DNA of 64,000 nt from Acidobacteriota bacterium (GTDB lineage: Bacteria > Acidobacteriota > Thermoanaerobaculia > Multivoradales > Multivoraceae). Location of the stretch: assembly GCA_026707545.1 (NCBI GenBank), contig JAPOWR010000001.1, positions 2,261,778 through 2,325,777 on the forward strand. The letters run 5' to 3'. Below, piece by piece: positions 1-8,004 of the stretch; position 1 is the stretch's first letter; every line of letters starts with the position of its first letter. The notes beneath the pieces were generated by a model. It had not been told where the DNA came from. It ran no database searches and saw only the letters and a program-made list of their open reading frames with translations. Both the position numbers and the translations under genes were made by a program.

Positions 1-519
1 GTAGAGACGACCGGTCAGGCACATCTCGCTCGCCTTCGCCCAGCCGACCCGCTGCACCAGGAAATGCGAGGAGCAGAGCTCCGGCACCAGCCCCATCCGC
101 ACGAAGAACATGCCGACGCGGGCGCGCTCCGAGAGCACGATGACATCGAAGGGCAGAGCCAGCGTGATCCCCACACCGACGGCGACGCCGTTGATCGCGG
201 CGATCATCGGCTTCGACTCCCGCACCAGTTCCACCCAGGGGCGGGGCGGCCTGCGGTCGGCCTCCGCCCCGGCCTCGCCGCCGTCGAGCCGGGCCTTGAA
301 CTGCGCTCCGATGTCGGCGCCCGCGCAGAACCCGCGTCCCGCCCCGGTGACGACGATGGCCGCCAGATCCGGGTCGTCGTTGGCGGCTTCGATCGCGTCG
401 ACCAGCTCGAGGTTCATCTGCCGGGTCCAGGCATTCAGCTTGTCCGGCCGGTTCAACGTGAGGATGCGGGTACGGCCCCGGTCCTCGACCAGGATTTGCT
501 CGTAGTTCGTCACGGTCAT
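1..519 (-). CDS. enoyl-CoA hydratase/isomerase (crotonase) family protein, 3'-truncated by window edge
   Basis: Reading from ATG at 519 gives 173 residues with no stop before the window edge, so the C-terminus is missing. The N-terminal crotonase fold is clear: an RPDKLNAW segment near residues 24-31, the oxyanion loop GRGFCAGAD at 61-69, and INGVAVGVG at 109-117. Crotonases hydrate or isomerise acyl-CoA thioesters in the cytoplasm, commonly in fatty-acid or branched-chain breakdown. The position of the first catalytic Glu of classical hydratases is Thr119 here, while the second is kept as Glu147 in LVPE; this one-Glu pattern is more usual in isomerases and other crotonases than in strict hydratases. 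The substrate cannot be told. The gene lies 52 bp downstream of ccmC on the same strand. Confidence 0.9.
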   Translation of the reverse strand, partial: MTVTNYEQILVEDRGRTRILTLNRPDKLNAWTRQMNLELVDAIEAANDDPDLAAIVVTGAGRGFCAGADIGAQFKARLDGGEAGAEADRRPPRPWVELVRESKPMIAAINGVAVGVGITLALPFDVIVLSERARVGMFFVRMGLVPELCSSHFLVQRVGWAKASEMCLTGRLY

Positions 520-571
520 GGATGATCTCCCGATCTGCCCTTGGTCAAACTGTGCGGGGCGCGGCGGGCGC

Positions 572-1279
572 TCAGGCTCCGCCCCGTACCGGCTCGATGC
601 GTGGTGGCGGCGCGGTCGCCTCGGCCTGCCGCCGCGCCAGAGAGAGCCGGGCGCGGCGCGCCACGAACCAGACGCAAACGAGGAATAAGGCGATCGCGTT
701 GAGCCTGAGCGGCAGGATCATCGTCGTATGCACCGTCTCCGGCGACGACTGCATCTGGTGGATGCTCCGCCACCAGTTGACCGAGAAGTAGACGAGAGGC
801 GCGTTGACCGAAGCGACGATGCTCGCCGCCGCCGTCCAGGGCGCGCGCCGGTGCTCTTCGGCGAAGCGGCGCAACGCCAGTACGCCGAGGAAGGTCAACC
901 ACATGACGAACGTGAAGGTCAGCCGTGGATCCCAGGCCCAGTAGACCCCCCATGTCGGCTTGGCCCAGACGATCCCTGAGAGCAGCCCCGCCGTCTCGAG
1001 GACGACGCCCACCTCGATCACGCCGACGAGCATGCCGTCGATCCAGGCCTTGCGTTTCCACAGCCAGGCGGCGCCCACGAAGCCGGCACCGCAAAAGCAG
1101 ACCAGCGCGTTCCACTGCAGCGGCACGTGAACGTAGAGGATGCGGTAGACGTCGCCCATGAAGCGCTCCCTGGGCGCCACGAAGAGGCCGAGGTAGACGC
1201 CCGCCACGAGCAAGGCCAGACCGACGAGTCCGAACCAGTGCTCCCAGGCCCAGGCGCGCTTGGAGGTCGCGGTCGTCAT
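572..1279 (-). CDS. ccmC: CcmC-like cytochrome c biogenesis / heme-handling membrane protein
   Basis: This is a 235-residue polytopic membrane protein with about six hydrophobic segments, the usual CcmC size. The tryptophan-rich heme-handling motif WGVYWAWDPRLT lies at residues 110-121, flanked by candidate heme-ligand histidines His51 (in YVHVP) and His174 (in SIHQM), as in CcmC. In the family the protein presents heme at the periplasmic face for transfer to CcmE during cytochrome c maturation. No other ccm gene is visible beside it, so the rest of the system must be elsewhere or beyond the window. The start at 1279 has no Shine-Dalgarno sequence; a TAACGT -10-like box ends 9 nt upstream, which suggests a leaderless mRNA. 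A CcsA-type relative is the alternative, but the size and motif favour CcmC. Confidence 0.88.
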   Translation of the reverse strand: MTTATSKRAWAWEHWFGLVGLALLVAGVYLGLFVAPRERFMGDVYRILYVHVPLQWNALVCFCGAGFVGAAWLWKRKAWIDGMLVGVIEVGVVLETAGLLSGIVWAKPTWGVYWAWDPRLTFTFVMWLTFLGVLALRRFAEEHRRAPWTAAASIVASVNAPLVYFSVNWWRSIHQMQSSPETVHTTMILPLRLNAIALFLVCVWFVARRARLSLARRQAEATAPPPRIEPVRGGA

Positions 1280-1288
1280 CGCGCGGGG

Positions 1289-1294
1289 ACGTTA
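1289..1294 (-). promoter_or_regulatory. candidate -10 box of ccmC (leaderless)
   Basis: On the minus strand TAACGT ends 9 nt before the ATG at 1279. No purine-rich ribosome binding site lies between. The arrangement matches other short-leader promoters in this window. No convincing -35 was found. Confidence 0.3.
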
Positions 1295-1349
1295 GCACCG
1301 GACACCTTGATACGGTCGGCGCTCGATTCCAGGCGGAGGGCTTCGAACG

Positions 1350-2243
1350 ATGGCGGATTCCACAAACATCCTCGGCAGGCTGGGCGTATGGACCGGTCTC
1401 GACGGTTTCTCGGCGTCCCAAGCGGCCGAGTTCGCGGCCGCCATCGAAGCCCAGGGTTATGGCGCGCTGTGGACTCCCGAGGCGATCGGCCGCGACCCGT
1501 TCGCTCTAGTCGCCTACCTTGGCGCCCGCACCGAGCGAATCACCCACGCGACGGGCATCGCGAACATCTACGCCCGTGACGCGATGACGACGAAGGCGGT
1601 CCACAAGACGCTGTCCGAGATGCTGCCGGGCCGCTTCGTCCTCGGCCTCGGCGTCTCCCACCCGCACCTGGTCACCCACCTGCGCGGACACGAGTACAAG
1701 CCGCCGGTGCCGAAGATGCGCGAGTACCTCGAGGCGGTCGGCAAGGCCTTCTACCGCGGCCCCGAACCCGAACAGGAAGCGCCGATCGTGATCGCCGCGC
1801 TGCGGCCGCTGATGCTGAAGCTCGCCGCCACTGGCGCCGACGGCGCCCATCCCTACCTGGTGACGCCCGAGCACACGCGAAGGGCCCGCGAGATCATGGG
1901 CGACGGGCCGCTCCTCTGCCCCGAGCAGAAGGTGATCCTGACCACGGACGCCGAGGCGGCCCGCAAGATCGGCCGCGCCAACCTCTACGTCTACCTGCGA
2001 GCCCCGAACTACCAGAACAGCCTGCTCGAACTGGGCTACACCGAGGACGACTGGCAGGAGTTCCAGGCCAGCGACCGCCTGGTCGACGCCCTGGTCGCCT
2101 GGGGCACGGAAGATCAGATCCGTGAACGCATCCAGGCCCACTGGGACGCCGGCGCCGATCACGTCTGCATCCAGGCCTTCCGCCCCGACGGCAAGCCCGG
2201 AGCGGACCTCGACGCCCTGGCGACCCTAGCCCCGGGCCGCTAG
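1350..2243 (+). CDS. LLM-class (luciferase-like, F420-type) oxidoreductase
   Basis: The protein has 297 residues and a luciferase-like monooxygenase TIM barrel. It starts with the strand LGRLGVWTGLDGF, followed by ALWTPEAIGRDPF, where bacterial luciferase-like proteins bind flavin or F420. GRFVLGLGVSHPHLV near residues 94-108 is the typical central strand, and the C-terminal DQIRERIQAHWDAGADHVCIQ segment is the last barrel strand. It resembles the probable F420-dependent oxidoreductase group (TIGR03620-like) rather than FMN luciferases. The substrate is unknown. A GGAGG-like stretch lies about 10 nt before the ATG. It is followed after 29 bp by an esterase-like lipoprotein on the same strand; a shared transcript is possible. 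Confidence 0.88.
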   Translation: MADSTNILGRLGVWTGLDGFSASQAAEFAAAIEAQGYGALWTPEAIGRDPFALVAYLGARTERITHATGIANIYARDAMTTKAVHKTLSEMLPGRFVLGLGVSHPHLVTHLRGHEYKPPVPKMREYLEAVGKAFYRGPEPEQEAPIVIAALRPLMLKLAATGADGAHPYLVTPEHTRRAREIMGDGPLLCPEQKVILTTDAEAARKIGRANLYVYLRAPNYQNSLLELGYTEDDWQEFQASDRLVDALVAWGTEDQIRERIQAHWDAGADHVCIQAFRPDGKPGADLDALATLAPGR

Positions 2244-2260
2244 GACTCGTGATCTCAACG

Positions 2261-2266
2261 AAGGAG
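2261..2266 (+). promoter_or_regulatory. Shine-Dalgarno AAGGAG fixing the GTG start at 2273
   Basis: AAGGAG sits 6 nt before GTG at 2273. An in-frame GTG at 2249 has no such site and would place charged residues ahead of the signal sequence, so 2273 is preferred. Confidence 0.7.
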
Positions 2267-2272
2267 ACGACC

Positions 2273-3469
2273 GTGAAGAACCGACCCTCCGCCACCGCCA
2301 TCGTCACCGCCGCCCTCCTCGCGCTGGCCGCAATCGCCTGCGCGCCGGCCGAGGAAGCCCCGGAACCGGTCGACCTCGAGGCGCCCCTCGCCGATCTCGC
2401 CGAAGGCTGGAACACGATCACTCCGGGCGGGAGCACGACCTGCTCCGACGGCTCGCCCTTCCGGTTCTTCGTCCGCAAGGCCGATCCGACCCAGCTCGTG
2501 TTCTACCTCCAGGGCGGGGGCGGCTGCTGGAACGCTCAGACCTGCGACCCGCAGGGCCGGCCGACCTACACGATGACCGCCATCGAGGAGATGCGCTCTC
2601 CGAGCGGCACGGAACCCGAGGAAGGCGCGGCCCACGGCATCGCCGCCTTCAACCACCCCGAGAATCCGTTCGCCGACCACAGCTTCGTGTTCGTGCCCTA
2701 CTGCACCGGCGATGTCCACATCGGCGACCGGGACACGGCCTACGAAGTCCCGGCGACCGAGGAGGAACCGGCCCGCCAGGTGACGATTCACCACCGCGGC
2801 TACACGAACGGCCGGGCGGCTCTCGACTGGACCTACGAGCACTTCCTGGGCCCCGAGACCGTCTTCATCACCGGTTCGAGTGCCGGTTCGATTCCCTCGC
2901 CGGTCTACGCCCGCCACTTCGCGGAGAACTATCCCGACGCCCGCGTGACCGCCCTCGGCGACGGCGCCGGCGGCTATCGCAACCTCACCGACAGCAGGCC
3001 GCACGAATCCTGGGGAACCCTGGCCGCTCTCTCCCACTTCGAGAACATGAACGAGGTTGACAGCGACAGCTTCTCGTTCGAGGCGCTGTACATCCAGGCC
3101 GCCAAGGCCCACCCCGAGGCGATGTTCACGCGCTACGACACCGCGGAAGACGACGTCCAGATTCAGTTCCTGGAGATCGCCGGCACCGATGTCAGTGGCG
3201 GTCTGCAGCCGCTGCTCGACGCGAACGAGGCCGACATCGACGCGGCGCTCGAGGGCCAGGACAACTACCGGAGCTACATCGCGGCGGGCGAGTTGCACAC
3301 GATCATGCTGCGGCCCCAGTTCTACACGTACGAGTCGGACGGCGTGAAGATCCGTGACTGGGTCGCGTCGCTCGCCGCCGGCGAAGCGGTCGACGACGTC
3401 CACTGCGGCGACTGCACCGGTTCACCGGAGCCAGCTGCCATGGAGGCCGGCGAAGCGACCGGGCCCTAG
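2273..3469 (+). CDS. pectinacetylesterase/Notum-like secreted lipoprotein
   Basis: From GTG 2273 the protein has 398 residues. It opens with a signal sequence ending in a lipobox-like AAIAC, so Cys23 would be the lipidated N-terminus and the protein would sit on the cell surface or in the periplasm. The body matches the pectinacetylesterase family (PF03283): LVFYLQGGGGCWN (oxyanion region), VFVPYCTGDVHIGD, and the nucleophile elbow GSSAGS at 201-206 with catalytic Ser203. Members hydrolyse acetyl or acyl esters; bacterial members of this group are mostly uncharacterised and need not act on pectin. Paired cysteines near the C-terminus (HCGDC) could form a disulfide. It ends 11 bp from the convergent amidohydrolase gene. 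Confidence 0.85.
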   Translation: MKNRPSATAIVTAALLALAAIACAPAEEAPEPVDLEAPLADLAEGWNTITPGGSTTCSDGSPFRFFVRKADPTQLVFYLQGGGGCWNAQTCDPQGRPTYTMTAIEEMRSPSGTEPEEGAAHGIAAFNHPENPFADHSFVFVPYCTGDVHIGDRDTAYEVPATEEEPARQVTIHHRGYTNGRAALDWTYEHFLGPETVFITGSSAGSIPSPVYARHFAENYPDARVTALGDGAGGYRNLTDSRPHESWGTLAALSHFENMNEVDSDSFSFEALYIQAAKAHPEAMFTRYDTAEDDVQIQFLEIAGTDVSGGLQPLLDANEADIDAALEGQDNYRSYIAAGELHTIMLRPQFYTYESDGVKIRDWVASLAAGEAVDDVHCGDCTGSPEPAAMEAGEATGP

Positions 3470-3479
3470 CGCGGCGGGC

Positions 3480-4613
3480 CTAGTCCGGGAAGAGGCTCCG
3501 GTCGAGGCCGGGGATGATCTTCAGCGCGTTGCGGAAGTAGACCTTCTCGAGTACCTCGTCCGACAGGCCGAGCCCGTACATCTTCCAGTGGGCGTGGCGC
3601 TTGCGGTAGTAGTCGAAGTACTCGTCCCGCGTCTCCAGCACGCGGAAGTAGACGTGGTACCCGTCGATCGGATCCCAAGAGTCCTTGCCCATCAGGACGC
3701 GGTCCTGGTACTTCTCCATGAAGGCCGCGCCCGTTATCGGCTGGCGGCCGAGTTCGGCGAGAACCGCGCCGAGCTCCGTGTAGACGTTCGGCAGTTCGTC
3801 GAGCAGCTTGCCGAGCCGTCCCAGGTCGTTGCCGAACCAGCCGAGATGGGCGTTGATGAACGTCGTGTTCGGGTGATTGCGGAACAGGTTGTGCTGCTCC
3901 TCCATCGTCTGGTCGAACGGGGCGAAACGGGTCGCGTCGTCGCGGCGCCGGTTCGGGAACTGCTTGAGTTCCAGCCAGCGCTCGTTGTGCTCGTCCCACG
4001 GGTCCCAGAACGGCGACGGCTCGCCGACGTGGATCAGGACGGGGATGCCGAGCTCGCCCGCCATCGCCCACACCGGGTCGATGCGCCGATCGTCGGCCGC
4101 CACCCGGTTGCCGTCGACGTCGGTCTGGAACATGCTGAGGTTCTTGTAGATCTTGAGCCCCTGCGCGCCGGCATGAAAGTCCGCCTCGAGCTGCGCCGCG
4201 GCCGCCTCGCCCCAGCCCGGCTCGCCGATGCCGGAGAAGTCGACGTTCGCGTAGACGACGAACCGGTTCGGGTAGCGGCCCTTCGTCGCGGCGAGGTTCG
4301 CCTTGAGACCCTCGCCCGAGCCGCCGCTCAGGTTGACGAACACGGCCATGTTCATCTTGTCCATTTCCTTGACCATCTGGTCGATCCGGGCCGGATCGCC
4401 GCCCCGCAGGTGGCCGTGAGCGTCGACGAAGGGGAACTTCGCGCGCGTCACCGGACCGCCCGGCACCTTGAGCGTCGAACGCGGCTCGTAGGCCTCCACG
4501 GTCATGTCCTGAGCGGCGGCCGGCAGCGCCGCCACGAGCAAGAGGGAGGCGAGCAGAAACGAAGTCGGACTAGCGACCGAAATCGACGCGTTCGAGCGAT
4601 ATGTGACCGGCAT
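3480..4613 (-). CDS. secreted amidohydrolase-2 family (TIM-barrel) hydrolase
   Basis: The start at 4613 is chosen because GAGGGAAGAG lies just upstream and because it begins a signal peptide (residues 1-35, ending in PAAAQ). The frame is open further upstream but has no family similarity there. The 377-residue protein has the metal site DAHGHL at 64-69, a histidine in ILIHVGEPSPFWDP, another in FINAHLGW, and a C-terminal FRNALKIIPG typical of amidohydrolase-2 proteins. The family contains metal-dependent hydrolases and decarboxylases; the substrate here is unknown. Export to the periplasm is implied. It converges on the esterase-like gene and diverges from the redox/lipid operon. Confidence 0.88.
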   Translation of the reverse strand: MPVTYRSNASISVASPTSFLLASLLLVAALPAAAQDMTVEAYEPRSTLKVPGGPVTRAKFPFVDAHGHLRGGDPARIDQMVKEMDKMNMAVFVNLSGGSGEGLKANLAATKGRYPNRFVVYANVDFSGIGEPGWGEAAAAQLEADFHAGAQGLKIYKNLSMFQTDVDGNRVAADDRRIDPVWAMAGELGIPVLIHVGEPSPFWDPWDEHNERWLELKQFPNRRRDDATRFAPFDQTMEEQHNLFRNHPNTTFINAHLGWFGNDLGRLGKLLDELPNVYTELGAVLAELGRQPITGAAFMEKYQDRVLMGKDSWDPIDGYHVYFRVLETRDEYFDYYRKRHAHWKMYGLGLSDEVLEKVYFRNALKIIPGLDRSLFPD

Positions 4614-4803
4614 GTTCTCTTCCCTCGGGTTCCTGGTTGCTAGCGCCCCGAAACTCCTCGCAGGCTCGGCGTTTCGGCCCATCCCGTCCTCTCCCAAGGG
4701 CTTGCGCCTCGACTCACACGTAGCGTTCCACGGCGCAAGCCCTTGGTCGATGCGGTCGGAGTCTACGGCAGGTTTGTCACATCGCACGCGTATACTCCCC
4801 GCG
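4614..4803. promoter_or_regulatory. divergent intergenic region upstream of the redox/lipid operon
   Basis: This 190-bp gap separates the divergent amidohydrolase and membrane-protein operon. A clear TATACT lies at 4791-4796, only 7 nt before the ATG at 4804, with no ribosome binding site between, so the operon mRNA is probably leaderless. TTGTCA at 4774-4779 is too close (11 nt) to be its -35. No gene was recognised in the gap. Confidence 0.45.
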
Positions 4804-5082
4804 ATGTCCATCGTGCGCGCCGCCGAGGTCGTCGTGCTGCTTTGCACCGTGTACATCGCCTGTGGGCTGGTCTTCGCTCCCTTCTTCGCCTGGCGCGGAG
4901 TCGGCCGCGTCGATCCCTCAGCACGATCGGCCGGACTCGGCTTCCGGCTCATCATTGTCCCAGGCGTCGCCGTGCTCTGGCCCGTCCTGCTGCGGAGGTG
5001 GCTTGCCGGCCGATTGCCGCCTTCGGAGCGCAACGCTCATCGCGATGCGGCCACCGGTCGACCGAGGCAGGAGTCCGGGTGA
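4804..5082 (+). CDS. small two-helix membrane protein, first gene of redox/lipid operon
   Basis: This 92-residue protein has two hydrophobic helices at about residues 5-30 and 45-65, with a basic, Arg-rich tail. The segment RAAEVVVLLCTVYIACGLVFAP is the first helix. I do not recognise a named family. The stop TGA overlaps the GTG of the next gene by 4 bp, so translation is coupled. Its place ahead of a Rieske/ferric-reductase membrane protein suggests an assembly or subunit role, which is inference. The start is fixed by the ATG directly after a TATACT -10 box. Confidence 0.7.
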   Translation: MSIVRAAEVVVLLCTVYIACGLVFAPFFAWRGVGRVDPSARSAGLGFRLIIVPGVAVLWPVLLRRWLAGRLPPSERNAHRDAATGRPRQESG

Positions 5083-5282
5083 TCCGCGGCCTGCGGCGGC
5101 GTCACCGGCTGATCTGGACGGTGCTGTTCCCCATCCTGGCGGTCCTCGTCGCCGCCGCGGTCCTCTTTCGTCCCGAGCCGCCGCTCGTGGACGCTCTTTC
5201 CGAACCGCGTGAGGTGGCGGCGGTTGGCGTCGAGGCTCACGCGCAAGATGAAACCGAACCAGCGCGGAACGAAGATCCGTGA
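5079..5282 (+). CDS. 67-residue single-pass membrane protein
   Basis: The gene starts at GTG 5079 inside the preceding stop codon and ends inside the next start (4-bp overlaps on both sides). It has a basic N-terminus (RGLRRRHR), one transmembrane helix at about residues 11-30, and an acidic hydrophilic tail, giving an N-in topology by the positive-inside rule. No family is recognised. The tight double overlap with its neighbours is the main evidence that it is a real gene. It may be a small subunit of the Rieske/ferric-reductase-type protein that follows. Confidence 0.6.
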   Translation: MIRGLRRRHRLIWTVLFPILAVLVAAAVLFRPEPPLVDALSEPREVAAVGVEAHAQDETEPARNEDP

Positions 5283-6349
5283 GCGCGGAGTACCAGGCGG
5301 TCCTCTGGAACCGCAACAAGAAGCTCTACGACCTGACGATCGCCGTGGGCGTGGTGATCTTCCTGGGCCTTTTCGTGGGCATCGGCATCTCGATCCGGCC
5401 ACAGGCGACGATCGAGACCCTCCTGATCCGCGGTTTCGGCGCCGGCGCCCTGCTGGTGCTTCACGTCGTGCTCGCCATCGGACCGCTTTGCCGGCTCGAC
5501 CCGCGGTTCCTGCCCCTGCTCTACAACCGCCGGCACCTCGGCGTTTGCGCGTTCCTGCTGGCTCTCGCCCACGGCGGGTTCTCGATCGTCCAGTTCCACG
5601 GCCTCGGGGTCTTCAATCCACTGGTCAGCGTGCTGGCGAGCAACGGAAACTACGACAGCCTGACCCAGTTCCCGTTCCAGGCGCTCGGCCTGGCGGCGCT
5701 CGTCATCCTGTTCCTGCTGGCGGCGACCTCGCACGACTTCTGGCTCGCGAACCTGACCGCGCCGGTCTGGAAGTCGCTCCACATGCTGGTCTACGTCGCG
5801 TACGGACTGATCCTCGTGCACGTCGCGCTGGGCAGCCTGCAGGCCCCGGAGCGACCGCCGGTGCTGGCCATTCTGCTGGGAATCGGCTTCGTCGGCATCG
5901 CCTCGTTGCACCTCGTAGCCGGCTGGCGCGAACGCGCTCCGACGCCGGCCGCCGCGGCGGAGGGCTCCACGGTCGACGTCTGCGCCATCGCCGACATTCC
6001 ACTCGACCGGGCGCTGATCTTCCTCCTCAGCGGTGAGCGAGTAGCCGTGTTCCGCTATCGCGCCGACGGCGGCGAGCGGATCGCGGCCGTCTCCAACGTC
6101 TGCCAGCACCAGAACGGCCCGCTGGGCGAAGGCCGGGTCATCGACGGCTGCATCACCTGCCCCTGGCACGGCTACCAGTACCGTCCCGAGGACGGCTGCT
6201 CGCCGCCGCCGTTCACCGAGACGATTCCGACTTTCAACGTCCGTGTCGCGGACGGTCGGGTGCTGGTTGATCCCCGACCGAACCCGCCTGGAACCCGCGT
6301 CGAACCGGCCCGGATCGACGCTGCGGCCGGCGCCGGAGAACCTGCGTGA
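5279..6349 (+). CDS. ferric-reductase-like membrane domain fused to a C-terminal Rieske [2Fe-2S] domain
   Basis: The protein has 356 residues. Residues 18-215 form about six transmembrane helices of the ferric-reductase-like/MsrQ type, with candidate heme b histidines His86, His98, His168 and His181. Residues 230-345 are a Rieske-type domain with cluster ligands Cys275-x-His277 and Cys294-x2-His297 (in CITCPWHGYQY). In such proteins electrons pass between membrane heme or quinone and an iron-sulfur domain, feeding a reductase or oxygenase partner. No flavin/NAD reductase domain is present, so the donor is probably the quinone pool or another protein; this is inference. It overlaps both neighbours by 4 bp. 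No oxygenase catalytic alpha subunit is encoded nearby. Confidence 0.85.
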   Translation: MSAEYQAVLWNRNKKLYDLTIAVGVVIFLGLFVGIGISIRPQATIETLLIRGFGAGALLVLHVVLAIGPLCRLDPRFLPLLYNRRHLGVCAFLLALAHGGFSIVQFHGLGVFNPLVSVLASNGNYDSLTQFPFQALGLAALVILFLLAATSHDFWLANLTAPVWKSLHMLVYVAYGLILVHVALGSLQAPERPPVLAILLGIGFVGIASLHLVAGWRERAPTPAAAAEGSTVDVCAIADIPLDRALIFLLSGERVAVFRYRADGGERIAAVSNVCQHQNGPLGEGRVIDGCITCPWHGYQYRPEDGCSPPPFTETIPTFNVRVADGRVLVDPRPNPPGTRVEPARIDAAAGAGEPA

Positions 6350-7128
6350 CCGACGACCGCCATGACGAGCTCTACGTCGGCTACCTCGACGAGGCGCCCC
6401 CTGGCATCCGCCGGTTCGCGCGCCGGCTGGCCGTCGGGCTGATCGCCCTGGCCGCGGCGATCGGACTCGGTCTGGCGCTACTCCTCGAGCGGTTCGACGA
6501 GGGAGTGTTCGAGTACGGCACCGTGCGCGACTACTCCGGCGAACTGGTCGTCGATCCCCATCCCCGGCTGATCACGGCGGACGGACCAGCGGACGGCTAC
6601 CTGCTGGTGGGCGTGGGCAAGCGCGAACTCGAGGTGGACGAACCGTCGAGATGGCCCTGGTCGCCCGCGCCGCCCAGGGACATCGAGCTGTCCGGCACAC
6701 TGATACGGAACCCGGAGGCGACGATGCTCGAAGTGCACTCCTTCGTGATGTCGGACCAGGTCACCGTCGCCGCTGCTGAGGAAGCGTCCGACCCTCCGGG
6801 AGACTCGCAGACCCTCATCGGTGAGATCGTCGACACGAAGTGCTACCTGGGCGCGATGAAGCCCGGTCGCGGCAAGCCTCACCGCGATTGCGCCTCCCTC
6901 TGCATCCGCGGCGGCATACCCGCGGCACTGCTGGTCCGCACGATGAGCGGAGAGCGGCAACTGGTTCATCTCCTGCACGCCTCCGGCCGACCCGCCGGCC
7001 CGGAAGTGCTCGACTGGGTGGGCCACCCTGTCGAGATCACCGGACTGCTCCGGCGCGAAGACGACCGCCTGTTCCTCACGATCTTCGGCGCCGAGGCGAT
7101 TCGCGCCACGACGCGGACCGGCTCATGA
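6346..7128 (+). CDS. membrane-anchored Cys/His protein of unknown function, partner of the Rieske protein
   Basis: This 260-residue protein has an N-terminal cytoplasmic stretch, one transmembrane helix at about residues 27-48, and a hydrophilic domain outside the membrane. The C-terminal half holds a conserved-looking cluster at 166-186: Cys166, His179, Cys182 and Cys186, in GEIVDTKCYLGAM and HRDCASLCIRGG. The spacing suits metal or heme binding but is not a CxxCH heme motif. The remaining C-terminus looks like an OB-type beta fold (GHPVEITGLL). I do not recognise a named family. Four-base overlaps with the Rieske gene and with olsB tie it to both the redox and lipid halves of the operon. 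Confidence 0.65.
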   Translation: MTDDRHDELYVGYLDEAPPGIRRFARRLAVGLIALAAAIGLGLALLLERFDEGVFEYGTVRDYSGELVVDPHPRLITADGPADGYLLVGVGKRELEVDEPSRWPWSPAPPRDIELSGTLIRNPEATMLEVHSFVMSDQVTVAAAEEASDPPGDSQTLIGEIVDTKCYLGAMKPGRGKPHRDCASLCIRGGIPAALLVRTMSGERQLVHLLHASGRPAGPEVLDWVGHPVEITGLLRREDDRLFLTIFGAEAIRATTRTGS

Positions 7129-7979
7129 CCGAAACGGCCAGCCTTCTCTCCGGGGACGCCGAGTCCCCGGCCATCCCCAGCCCCGAAGCCTTGCCTGAGG
7201 GTCGAATCGAGGCAGGCAGCTACCGGCTCCGCTTCGCCCGCACCGCCGCCGACATCGACCGGCTGCTGGCGCTGCGCTTCAAGGTCTTCAACCTGGAACT
7301 CGGCGAGGGCCTCGACGACTCCTTCGCCACCGGCCGCGACACGGACGACTTCGACTCGAGTTGCCACCACATGCTGGTCGAACGGACGGACGGCACCATG
7401 ATCGGCACGTACCGGATGCAGACGGCCGCCATGGCGGCTCGCGGCATCGGCTTCTACTCGGCCACCGAGTACGACCTGGACGCCCTGCCCGGAGGCGTAC
7501 TCGACCAGTCGGTCGAGATCGGCCGCGCCTGCATCCACCGCCGGCACCGGAAACGGACCGTTCTGTTCCTGCTCTGGCAGGGCCTGGCCCGCTACATAGT
7601 CCACAACCGGCTGCGCTACCTGTTCGGTTGCTGCTCCCTGACCAGCCAGGATCAGGCGGCCGGCATCCGGCTCTACCGGCAGCTCGTCGGGGCGGGCAAG
7701 GTCCGGCCCGACCTCGACGTACCGGTCCTCGAGCATGCCCGCTGCGAGGCGCCGTCCGAGATCGTCGAGGAAGGTCCGAAGGTCGAGATACCGCCCCTCT
7801 TCGCGACCTACCTGCGCTACGGCGCCCTGGTCTGCAGCCGGCCGGCCATCGACCGCGACTTCAAGACGATCGACTACCTGGTCCTGATGGACACGGCCAC
7901 CCTCAGCCGGCGCATCCGGCTGATCTTCGGACTCGGCGAAGTCCCGCCGCCGGCTTCGGCGACACCGGCCGCCACGTAG
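7125..7979 (+). CDS. olsB: OlsB-like ornithine lipid synthase (GNAT N-acyltransferase)
   Basis: The ATG at 7125 overlaps the previous stop (ATGA) and gives 284 residues. The fold is the hemolysin-like GNAT group (Acetyltransf_5, PF13444): RLRFARTAADIDRLLALRFKVF around 35-55, YRMQTA at 96-101, and EIGRACIHRRHR at 131-142, the segment conserved in OlsB proteins. OlsB transfers a 3-hydroxyacyl group from acyl-ACP to the alpha-amino group of ornithine, giving lyso-ornithine lipid at the inner membrane. The OlsA-like O-acyltransferase follows directly, which strongly supports this assignment over other GNAT roles; the amino acid could still be another one, such as glycine or glutamine. The 7980-8004 gap before olsA is the only non-overlapping junction in this operon. 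Confidence 0.82.
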   Translation: MTETASLLSGDAESPAIPSPEALPEGRIEAGSYRLRFARTAADIDRLLALRFKVFNLELGEGLDDSFATGRDTDDFDSSCHHMLVERTDGTMIGTYRMQTAAMAARGIGFYSATEYDLDALPGGVLDQSVEIGRACIHRRHRKRTVLFLLWQGLARYIVHNRLRYLFGCCSLTSQDQAAGIRLYRQLVGAGKVRPDLDVPVLEHARCEAPSEIVEEGPKVEIPPLFATYLRYGALVCSRPAIDRDFKTIDYLVLMDTATLSRRIRLIFGLGEVPPPASATPAAT

Positions 7980-8004
7980 AACGGCCAGGCCCGCCCCAGG
8001 CCCC

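Noticed and set aside
3354..4643. Long plus-strand open frame over the amidohydrolase gene
   Set aside because: It is the mirror of the real minus-strand gene; its translation is Arg/Val/Asp-rich without any family motif, whereas the minus strand has a signal peptide and metal site.
4774..4779. TTGTCA as -35 for the redox/lipid operon
   Set aside because: Only 11 nt separate it from TATACT; a normal spacer is about 17 nt.
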